The notes under the pieces: model-generated | The model's input: only the letters and a program-made list of their open reading frames with translations | Told to the model about the DNA's origin: nothing | Databases searched by the model: none | Shown: positions 1-5,716 of the stretch, in pieces | Numbering within the stretch: position 1 is the stretch's first letter | Layout: each line of letters opens with the position of its first letter | Source of the DNA: Oscillospiraceae bacterium | GTDB taxonomy: Bacteria; Bacillota; Clostridia; Oscillospirales; Ruminococcaceae | Length of the DNA stretch: 5,767 nucleotides | Reading direction: 5' to 3' | Assembly (NCBI GenBank): GCA_020024235.1 | Contig: JAHHUA010000108.1 | Span: 1 to 5,767, forward strand | Program-made: the position numbers and the translations under genes

Positions 1-40
1 GGTACCTGCATTTAATGTAAGTACCTCGATTTTATTTATT
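1..40 (+). terminator. Possible terminator hairpin at the left edge
   Basis: Bases 1-11 pair with 15-25: GGTAC with GTACC, then one C-A mismatch, then TGCAT with ATGTA (one G-T wobble), leaving a loop of about three bases. A T-rich but interrupted tract (26-40) follows, as in an intrinsic terminator for a plus-strand gene ending left of the window. The stem is short and imperfect, the tail is not a clean T run, and the upstream gene is not visible. It could equally be a protein-binding dyad. Confidence 0.33.
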
Positions 41-222
41 ATTCATTCAGCTATATTCTTAATTTTAATAATATTAAATTCATAAATGTTTCTTTTATCA
101 AATATCATTAAATGATAAAAATTTAAGCAATAGTTTGTATGAGATAATTTCTTTATCATCTTAGTTTTATTGATTATTGCAAAAGATGTAAATTGGTAGT
201 ATTCTCATATCATCTAATAAAC
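41..222 (+). promoter_or_regulatory. AT-rich upstream region of ohyA with short dyads; probable promoter region
   Basis: I see no convincing gene here; ATGs run into stops within a few codons. One 60-base stretch (61-120) has only about six G or C bases. It holds two overlapping palindromes: TATCATT/AATGATA (103-109 and 111-117) and TTTTATCA/TGATAAAA (93-100 and 113-120). TATCAT recurs at 154-159 and 208-213. The best sigma-A-like promoter I can place is TTGCAA (177-182), a 17-base spacer, then TATTCT (200-205). It matches the consensus at four of six positions in each box, so it is only a weak candidate. The dyads could be operators for a fatty-acid-responsive regulator, but no regulator gene is present and that idea is inference. 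Confidence 0.4.
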
Positions 223-230
223 AAGGAGGA
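223..230 (+). promoter_or_regulatory. Ribosome binding site of ohyA
   Basis: AAGGAGGA lies nine bases before the ATG at 240. It is a near-perfect match to the anti-Shine-Dalgarno sequence. It fixes the ohyA start and suggests strong translation initiation of a Firmicute type. Confidence 0.9.
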
Positions 231-239
231 ATTTATATT

Positions 240-2015
240 ATGTATTATTCAAGCGGAAATTATGAAGCATTTGCACGCCCGCAAAAACCGGAAGGCGTAG
301 AAAACAAATACGCATATATTGTAGGTACAGGTTTAGCTGCACTGACAGCAGCGTGTTATTTAGTCAGAGATGGTCAAATGGAAGGAAATCATATACACAT
401 ATATGAAAAAGATCCTATTCCGGGTGGTGCCTGTGATGGTTTTGAATACACAGGTCTTGGATATGTAATGCGTGGCGGTCGAGAAATGGATAATCATTTT
501 GAAGTTATGTGGGATTTATTCCATTCCATTCCTTCAATCGAAACAGAGGGCGTAAGTGTATTGGATGAATACTATTGGCTTAACAAAAAAGACCCTAACT
601 ACTCCCTTATGAGAGCTACTCAAAACAGAGGTGAAAGTGCTCATACAGATGGCAAATTCGGTCTTTCCGACAAAGCTGCCATGGAAATTATGCATTTGTT
701 CTTTACACCTGATGAAAAACTCTATGACAAACCCATCACCGATTTTTTTGATGATGAAGTATTAAATTCAAACTTTTGGCTTTATTGGAGAACAATGTTT
801 GCCTTTGAAAACTGGCACAGTGCACTTGAAATGAAACGGTATATCCACCGTTATATACATCATATCGGAGGTTTGCCTGATTTTAAAGCTCTGCGTTTTA
901 CCAAATACAATCAGTATGAATCCATGATTTTGCCTATGGTAAAATATTTGGAAAAAGCAGGTGTAATTTTCCATTATAACACAAAAGTTGCCGATGTAAA
1001 ATTTGATATTACACCTTCACGCAAACTTGCTGAGAGTATTTCTCTTATCACAGAAAAAGGGGAAGAAACAATAAATCTCACCGAAAATGATTTGGTATTT
1101 ATCACCCCCGGCGGATGTGTTGAAAACTCCAGCTTGGGCAGTCAGGATAAACCTGCCGAATTTAAACCTGAACTTACAGTAGGCGGTGGCTGGGATATGT
1201 GGAAACGCATTGCAGCTCAGGATAAAAGTTTTGGACACCCTGAAAACTTCTGCTCTGACCCTGAAAAAACAAATTGGATGAGTGCTACTGTTACCACATT
1301 AGATGACAGAATTCCTCCATATGTTCAAAAAATATGTCAGAGAGACCCTTTCAGCGGAAAAGTAGTTACCGGTGGTATTGTAACAGTTAAAGACTCTAAC
1401 TGGCTTTTGAGCTGGACATTTAACCGTCAGCCACAATTCAGAACTCAGCCTAAAAATCAGTTAGTTGGCTGGATTTACGGACTTTTCACCGACAAACCCG
1501 GTAACTTTGTTAAAAAGGCTATGCGTGATTGTACAGGTAAGGAAATCTGTATGGAATGGCTTTATCATTTAGGTGTTCCGGAAGACCAAATTGAAGAAAT
1601 GGCTGAACACAGTGCCAACACAATTCCATGTATGATGCCGTATATCACTGCATTCTTTATGCCTCGCAGTGCAGGAGATCGTCCCGATGTTGTGCCTCAG
1701 GGAGCTGTAAACTTTGCATTTATCGGACAATTTGCCGAAACTCCTCGTGATACAATTTTCACAACAGAATACTCCATGCGTACTGGTATGGAAGCTGTAT
1801 ACACTTTGTTGAATGTAGACCGTGGTGTACCGGAAGTATGGGGAAGTATTTATGATATTCGCTGTCTGCTTGATGCCACAGTTAAAATCCGTGACGGAAA
1901 GAAAGTAACAGATATGAATTTAAACATTGCTCAAAAAATGTTGCTTAAAGAAGCATTGAAAAAATTCTCCGGAACAGAGGTTGAAAAACTTTTAAACGAA
2001 TATAATGTAATCTAA
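240..2015 (+). CDS. ohyA: Oleate hydratase (FAD-dependent fatty acid double-bond hydratase, MCRA family)
   Basis: The product adds water to the cis-9 double bond of oleate and similar unsaturated fatty acids, giving 10-hydroxy fatty acids. In the family it is a cytosolic, peripherally membrane-associated FAD enzyme that detoxifies host or dietary unsaturated fatty acids. The length, 591 residues, equals that of Staphylococcus aureus OhyA. The N-terminus MYYSSGNYEAFARP is the family signature. The dinucleotide-binding loop is GTGLAA (29-34), followed by PGG (61-63) and the RGGRE loop (78-82). Glu82 and Tyr201 fall exactly at the positions of the water-activating Glu and proton-donating Tyr as I recall them for the S. 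aureus enzyme. Other hallmarks are FGHPENF, VTGGI, DSNWLLSW, WLYHLGVP, PYITAFFMPR and FTTEYSMRTG. Two differences from the usual form are Ala34 for the third Gly and PGGACDG where PGGSLDG is common. It is monocistronic: its own leader precedes it and a terminator follows 32 bases after the stop. The family call is near certain; the exact substrate range is not readable from sequence. Confidence 0.96.
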   Translation: MYYSSGNYEAFARPQKPEGVENKYAYIVGTGLAALTAACYLVRDGQMEGNHIHIYEKDPIPGGACDGFEYTGLGYVMRGGREMDNHFEVMWDLFHSIPSIETEGVSVLDEYYWLNKKDPNYSLMRATQNRGESAHTDGKFGLSDKAAMEIMHLFFTPDEKLYDKPITDFFDDEVLNSNFWLYWRTMFAFENWHSALEMKRYIHRYIHHIGGLPDFKALRFTKYNQYESMILPMVKYLEKAGVIFHYNTKVADVKFDITPSRKLAESISLITEKGEETINLTENDLVFITPGGCVENSSLGSQDKPAEFKPELTVGGGWDMWKRIAAQDKSFGHPENFCSDPEKTNWMSATVTTLDDRIPPYVQKICQRDPFSGKVVTGGIVTVKDSNWLLSWTFNRQPQFRTQPKNQLVGWIYGLFTDKPGNFVKKAMRDCTGKEICMEWLYHLGVPEDQIEEMAEHSANTIPCMMPYITAFFMPRSAGDRPDVVPQGAVNFAFIGQFAETPRDTIFTTEYSMRTGMEAVYTLLNVDRGVPEVWGSIYDIRCLLDATVKIRDGKKVTDMNLNIAQKMLLKEALKKFSGTEVEKLLNEYNVI

Positions 2016-2046
2016 ATAACAATTATACGGGGAAATCAAATAAAGC

Positions 2047-2096
2047 AAAACCTCCGATACTGTTTTTATACAGTATCGGAGGTTTATATTTTACTT
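2047..2096. terminator. Bidirectional intrinsic terminator between ohyA and capG
   Basis: AAACCTCCGATACTG (2048-2062) pairs perfectly with CAGTATCGGAGGTTT (2071-2085). A further T-A pair closes a six-base loop (2064-2069). On the plus strand the stem runs into TTTATATTTTACTT, ending ohyA transcripts. On the minus strand it runs into TTTTGCTTTATTTG, ending transcripts that leave capG 47 bases earlier. It sits in the 117-base convergent gap, where a shared terminator would be expected. Confidence 0.92.
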
Positions 2097-2132
2097 AGAA
2101 GTTTAATTTCTCAATACAATAAGTATATATTT

Positions 2133-3302
2133 TTAATATTTTCTCCAAACCATTTTATTAACTATACCTGTATAAGACTGAATAATTTTAACCACTTTAG
2201 TTGAAACATTTTCTTCTGTATAATCAGGCACAGGTATAGCAAAATCTCCGTTCTTATTCATTTCCACAGCAGTTTCAACAGCTTGAATAAGTCCGTTTGT
2301 ATCTATTCCAGCCAGCACAAAACAGGCCTTGTCCAAAGCTTCAGGTCTTTCTGTGGAAGTTCTTATGCAAACCGCAGGAAAAGGATGTCCTACACTTGTA
2401 AAGAAACTGCTTTCTTCAGGAAGTGTACCACTGTCGGAAATAACCGCAAAAGCATTCATTTGTAAACAATTATAATCATGAAATCCCAAAGGTTCATGCT
2501 GAATTACTCTCCTGTCAAGCTTAAATCCGCTTTGCTCCAGTCTTTTTCTGCTTCTGGGATGACATGAATAAAGAATGGGCATATCATATTTTTCGGCTAT
2601 TTGATTAATTGCACTAAAAAGAGAAGTGAAATTTTTTTCTGTGTCAATATTTTCTTCTCTGTGAGCAGAAAGAAGTATATACTTTCCTTTTTCCAATTCA
2701 AGTCTTTGGTGTATGTTGGAGGTTTCAATTTTTTTCAAATTATTGTGAAGAACCTCTGCCATTGGAGAACCTGTTACAAAAGTTCGTTCTTTTGGCAATC
2801 CGCTGTCAGCAAGGTACCGTCTTGCGTGTTCTGAATATGCCATATTTACATCTGAGATAATATCAACTATTCTTCTGTTTGTTTCTTCAGGCAGACATTC
2901 GTCCTTACATCTGTTTCCTGCTTCCATATGAAAAATCGGAATATGAAGCCTTTTAGCTCCGATTACCGAAAGACATGAGTTTGTATCTCCCAATACCAAA
3001 ACAGCATCAGGCTTAATTTCTTCCATAAGCTGATAAGATTTTGCAATAATATTTCCCATGGTTTCACCTAAATCTTTGCCTACGGTATTCATATATATAT
3101 CAGGGGCATCCAATTCTAAATCATGGAAAAATACTCCGTTTAAATTATAATCATAATTTTGTCCGGTATGAGCCAAAAGACAGTCAAAATACTGTCTGCA
3201 TTTTTTTATTACTGCTGACAATCTGATAATTTCCGGTCTGGTTCCTACAATTATCAAAAGTTTTAATTTTCCGTTATTTTTAAATTGTGCTGTATTTTCC
3301 AT
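2133..3302 (-). CDS. capG: UDP-GlcNAc 2-epimerase-family enzyme, CapG/FnlC type (last step to UDP-L-FucNAc)
   Basis: This is a non-hydrolysing UDP-sugar C2 epimerase of 389 residues with a GT-B-like fold. Here it most likely converts UDP-N-acetyl-L-pneumosamine (the 6-deoxy-L-talo sugar) to UDP-L-FucNAc in the cytoplasm. Visible motifs in order are VGTRPEIIRLS (19-29), GQNYD (47-51), LGDTNS with Asp106, HMEAGNRC with Glu127, PEETNRR with Glu140, HREEN with His214, and SDSGTLPEE (289-297). Asp106, Glu127, Glu140 and His214 match the catalytic set of E. coli WecB. The EAGNRC, SDSGTLPEESS and RTSTERPE variants are those I associate with FnlC/CapG rather than true WecB, and the two genes before it in the operon agree. 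It begins 48 bases after capF. About a dozen hydrophilic residues precede the first strand, with no internal Met as an alternative start. Plain UDP-GlcNAc/UDP-ManNAc epimerase (wecB/mnaA) is the alternative reading. Confidence 0.93.
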   Translation of the reverse strand: MENTAQFKNNGKLKLLIIVGTRPEIIRLSAVIKKCRQYFDCLLAHTGQNYDYNLNGVFFHDLELDAPDIYMNTVGKDLGETMGNIIAKSYQLMEEIKPDAVLVLGDTNSCLSVIGAKRLHIPIFHMEAGNRCKDECLPEETNRRIVDIISDVNMAYSEHARRYLADSGLPKERTFVTGSPMAEVLHNNLKKIETSNIHQRLELEKGKYILLSAHREENIDTEKNFTSLFSAINQIAEKYDMPILYSCHPRSRKRLEQSGFKLDRRVIQHEPLGFHDYNCLQMNAFAVISDSGTLPEESSFFTSVGHPFPAVCIRTSTERPEALDKACFVLAGIDTNGLIQAVETAVEMNKNGDFAIPVPDYTEENVSTKVVKIIQSYTGIVNKMVWRKY

Positions 3303-3311
3303 ATTATTTTT

Positions 3312-3318
3312 CCCCTTT
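3312..3318 (-). promoter_or_regulatory. Weaker ribosome binding site of capG
   Basis: Read on the minus strand this is AAAGGGG, nine bases before the ATG at 3302. It departs from the AGGAG core of the other three genes, so capG may be translated less efficiently. It still supports this ATG as the start, and no better site is visible in the 48-base gap. Confidence 0.6.
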
Positions 3319-3350
3319 ATACTTTAGTTTGGCAAATATAAATCTCATTG

Positions 3351-4547
3351 CTATACTTTTTCAAAAAATGTATCGGGATTATTTATATCAAATTTTTCAT
3401 TTGCCCACATAACTGTTACCAGATTTTCGGTTTCGGAAAGATTTATTATATTGTGAGTATATCCGGGGAGCATATGTATAGCCTTCATTTTATCTCCACT
3501 TACTTCAAATTCTATTACATCATCTGTTCCGATTTTTCTTTGCTGAATAAGTCCATGTCCGCTTACTACAACAAAAATTTCCCATTTGCTGTTATGCCAA
3601 TGCTGTCCTTTTGTAATTCCCGGCTTACTGATATTTACAGAAAACTGTCCGCATTTTTCTGTTTTCAGAATTTCTGTAAAACTTCCTCTGTCATCTAAAT
3701 TCATTTTTAAAGGAAAACTTATTTTTTCTTTTGGCAAATATGAAAGATATGTGGAATATAGTTTCTTTGCAAAGGAATCATCAGCAATTTCAGGCATCAT
3801 CAAACTTTTGGGCTGATTTTTAAATGTATCTAAAAGATCTGCAATTTCCCCCAATGCTGCATAATGTGTTTTAGTAACATAGCAGTATTTCCCATCACTT
3901 TTCCCAACTGCCTTTACCCCATCAAATTCGCAGTGATGTTCCATATTTTCCAAAGCATTTAACATTTCTTCTATTAAATCATCTATATACAAAAGTTCTA
4001 ATTTTATATTTCTGTCATTAACTGTAATAGGCAAATCATTTGCTGTATTATAACAAAATGTTGCTATCACACTGTTATAATTTGGTTTACACCATTTTCC
4101 GAAAAGGTTTGGAAAACGATAAACAAACACTTTTGCCCCTGTTTCTTTTGAATATTCAAAAAACAGCTCTTCTCCCGCTTTTTTACTTCTGCCGTATTCC
4201 CCGTCATAGCGTCCTATAAGAGTAGCTTGAATGGAACTCGAAAGCATTATTGGGCATTTATTGGAATGTTTTTTTAATGTATCCAGCAAAGTTGAGGCAA
4301 ATCCGAAATTTTCCTGCATAAACTCAGCTTTATCTTTTGGACGGTTTGCCCCTGCAAGATTAAACACAAAATCCGCATTTTTACAATATATCTCAAGTTC
4401 CTGTTTTGTACTTTCCATATCATATTCATAGATTTCATCTATTTTTATATTTGGTCTTGTACTGTTTTTTCCGTTTTTTATATTGTAAAGATTAGCTACA
4501 AGGTTTTTACCCACAAAACCCTTTGCTCCTGTTACAAGTATTTTCAT
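3351..4547 (-). CDS. capF: CapF/FnlB: bifunctional Rossmann reductase with C-terminal cupin epimerase domain
   Basis: This is the second enzyme of UDP-L-FucNAc synthesis. In the S. aureus family the cupin domain epimerises the CapE product at C3 and the N-terminal SDR domain reduces C4 with NADPH, giving UDP-N-acetyl-L-pneumosamine. The SDR part starts with GAKGFVG (7-13), then LAGANRP (64-70), SSSIQA (103-108) and the YGRSK motif with catalytic Tyr118 and Lys122. It continues with FRFPNLFGKWCKPNYNSV-like sequence (about 143-160) and VNDRN. The cupin part starts near 280 with DDRGSFTE and NISKPGITKG. Candidate metal ligands are His316 and His318 (QHWH), Glu323 and His365 (GYTH). The length is 398 residues against about 369 for S. 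aureus CapF; the excess lies near residues 20-48 and 205-230. Its Shine-Dalgarno overlaps the capE stop. Two 60-base lines of this gene count to about 27-28% GC, lower than lines sampled in ohyA and capE. Confidence 0.94.
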   Translation of the reverse strand: MKILVTGAKGFVGKNLVANLYNIKNGKNSTRPNIKIDEIYEYDMESTKQELEIYCKNADFVFNLAGANRPKDKAEFMQENFGFASTLLDTLKKHSNKCPIMLSSSIQATLIGRYDGEYGRSKKAGEELFFEYSKETGAKVFVYRFPNLFGKWCKPNYNSVIATFCYNTANDLPITVNDRNIKLELLYIDDLIEEMLNALENMEHHCEFDGVKAVGKSDGKYCYVTKTHYAALGEIADLLDTFKNQPKSLMMPEIADDSFAKKLYSTYLSYLPKEKISFPLKMNLDDRGSFTEILKTEKCGQFSVNISKPGITKGQHWHNSKWEIFVVVSGHGLIQQRKIGTDDVIEFEVSGDKMKAIHMLPGYTHNIINLSETENLVTVMWANEKFDINNPDTFFEKV

Positions 4548-4554
4548 TATAAAA

Positions 4555-4560
4555 CTCCTT
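4555..4560 (-). promoter_or_regulatory. Ribosome binding site of capF, overlapping the capE stop codon
   Basis: On the minus strand the sequence is TAAGGAG: the capE stop TAA shares its last two bases with AAGGAG. The capF ATG follows seven bases after the site. Ribosomes ending capE therefore sit on the capF initiation site, which favours translational coupling and supports the chosen capF start at 4547. Confidence 0.85.
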
Positions 4561-5611
4561 AATACTTAATTCCTGCTTTATCCAATTCATCTCTTATATA
4601 TTGGAGTGTCAATAGTTTTTCTTTTACCTGCTTTACATTAAGAAGTCTTGTATTGTTGGAGTTAAATTCTGTCAGAGGATTTCTTTTGGTATCCCCCTCT
4701 TTAAAATATTTATCATAGTTAAGATCTCGTTTATCACAAGGGACTCTGTAGAATTTTTCCATATCTATTGCATTTGCACATTCTTCGTTGGTAAGCAGTG
4801 TTTCGTACATTTTTTCACCATGTCGGATTCCGATTATTTTAATGTTTTTTTCATTTCCTCCGAAAAGTTCAATTACAGCTTTCGCCTGTACTTCTATGGT
4901 GCAGGCAGGTGCTTTTTGTACAAGTATATCACCGCTTTTTCCATTTTCAAAAGCAAACAATACAAGGTCAACAGCCTCATCAAGGCTCATAATAAATCTT
5001 GTCATGGAAGGTTCTGTTATTGTGATTGGATTACCTTGTTTAATTTGTTCAATCCAAAGCGGAATTACAGAACCACGGGAACACATTACATTTCCATATC
5101 TGGTACAGCAAATCTTTGTTTTTTCAGCTTCCACTATTCTGGACTTGGCTACAATAACTTTTTCCATCATTGCTTTGGAAGTTCCCATGGCATTTACGGG
5201 ATAAGCTGCTTTATCAGTAGAAAGACATACTATATTTTTTACTCCTGCTTCAATAGCTGCAGTTAATACATTATCTGTACCTAAAACATTGGTTTTAACA
5301 GCTTCTACAGGAAAAAACTCACAGGAAGGCACTTGTTTAAGTGCTGCTGCATGGAATATATAATCTACTCCGTACATCGCATTTTTTACAGAGGCTATAT
5401 CCCTTACATCACCGATAAAAAACTTTATTTTATTTGCAGCCTCCGGCATTTTTGCCTGAAATTCATGCCTCATATCGTCCTGTTTCTTTTCATCTCTGGA
5501 AAATATTCGGATTTCTTTTATTTCTGTCTGCAAAAATCTGTTTAATACGGCATTTCCGAAGGACCCGGTTCCTCCGGAGATTAATAAGGTTTTATCTTTA
5601 AATAAGCTCAT
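4559..5611 (-). CDS. capE: CapE/FnlA: UDP-GlcNAc 4,6-dehydratase (inverting), first step to UDP-L-FucNAc
   Basis: This NAD(P)-dependent extended SDR enzyme removes water across C4-C6 of UDP-GlcNAc and inverts C5, giving the UDP-2-acetamido-2,6-dideoxy-L-arabino-4-hexulose that CapF uses. Length is 350 residues, about the family norm for soluble forms. The nucleotide-binding motif is GGTGSFG (13-19), followed by FSRDEKKQDDMRHEF-type sequence (37-51), GDVRD (67-71) and HAAALKQVP (87-95). Next come STDKAAYP with Asp133 and Lys134, and AMGTSK with Lys146. Met142 stands where most SDR enzymes have the Tyr of YxxxK, which is characteristic of CapE/FnlA/WbjB and separates it from PseB/FlaA1. RYGNV (171-175), TRFIM and RHGEKMYETLL (263-273) complete the family pattern. 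No membrane segments are present, so it is not the large CapD-type protein. It is the first complete gene of the minus-strand cluster and a capsule or O-antigen-like polysaccharide is the likely destination. Confidence 0.95.
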   Translation of the reverse strand: MSLFKDKTLLISGGTGSFGNAVLNRFLQTEIKEIRIFSRDEKKQDDMRHEFQAKMPEAANKIKFFIGDVRDIASVKNAMYGVDYIFHAAALKQVPSCEFFPVEAVKTNVLGTDNVLTAAIEAGVKNIVCLSTDKAAYPVNAMGTSKAMMEKVIVAKSRIVEAEKTKICCTRYGNVMCSRGSVIPLWIEQIKQGNPITITEPSMTRFIMSLDEAVDLVLFAFENGKSGDILVQKAPACTIEVQAKAVIELFGGNEKNIKIIGIRHGEKMYETLLTNEECANAIDMEKFYRVPCDKRDLNYDKYFKEGDTKRNPLTEFNSNNTRLLNVKQVKEKLLTLQYIRDELDKAGIKY

Positions 5612-5620
5612 TTTTATTTT

Positions 5621-5627
5621 CTCCTTT
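5621..5627 (-). promoter_or_regulatory. Ribosome binding site of capE
   Basis: The minus strand reads AAAGGAG, nine bases before the ATG at 5611. It supports that ATG; the GGTGSFG loop then falls at residue 13, as expected for the family. Confidence 0.85.
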
Positions 5628-5647
5628 CCATTATCTGTAAGAAGTTT

Positions 5648-5716
5648 ATATCTTTATCTAATTATTATTTTTATTTAAAGAATTTAGATAATCAGAGTAA
5701 AAAATATCCTTATCTA
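5648..5716. repeat. Short direct repeat upstream of capE
   Basis: ATATCTTTATCTA (5648-5660) and ATATCCTTATCTA (5704-5716) match at 12 of 13 bases with a 56-base period. In DNA this AT-rich the match may be coincidental, and the rightward copy lies in the possible partial gene. It could mark a binding site used twice. Confidence 0.35.
5654..5691. repeat. AT-rich inverted repeat upstream of capE
   Basis: TTATCTAA (5654-5661) and TTAGATAA (5684-5691) are perfect inverted copies, 22 bases apart. With a single G-C pair the hairpin would be weak and lacks a terminator-like tail, so a regulator-binding dyad or chance are the likelier readings. Confidence 0.35.

Noticed and set aside
41..239. A riboswitch or small RNA in the ohyA leader
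   Set aside because: The sequence is too AT-rich and its stems too short to match any riboswitch class I know; no conserved core or terminator/antiterminator pair is visible.
768..1238. Minus-strand open frames of 68 and 73 codons opposite ohyA
   Set aside because: They fall opposite conserved OhyA sequence, have no plausible ribosome binding site and match nothing I recognise.
2048..2085. The strong inverted repeat considered as a CRISPR repeat or transposon end
   Set aside because: There is a single copy, no spacers, no transposase and no target duplication; position and T-rich flanks fit a shared terminator.
2283..2834. Plus-strand open frames of 60 and 77 codons opposite capG
   Set aside because: They are antisense shadows of a clear epimerase gene with intact motifs.
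2133..3302. Start of a new system linking OhyA and the epimerase
   Set aside because: The genes converge on a terminator, belong to unrelated pathways and each is a well-known family, so no evidence supports a joint novel system.
3348..3816. Plus-strand open frames of 116 and 76 codons opposite capF
   Set aside because: They are antisense to conserved cupin-domain sequence and have no recognisable domain or initiation site.
4788..5266. Two overlapping plus-strand open frames of 138 and 148 codons opposite capE
   Set aside because: They lie wholly inside a gene with all family motifs on the other strand, lack a Shine-Dalgarno site and give Phe/Ser/Cys-rich low-complexity products, as expected of antisense frames.
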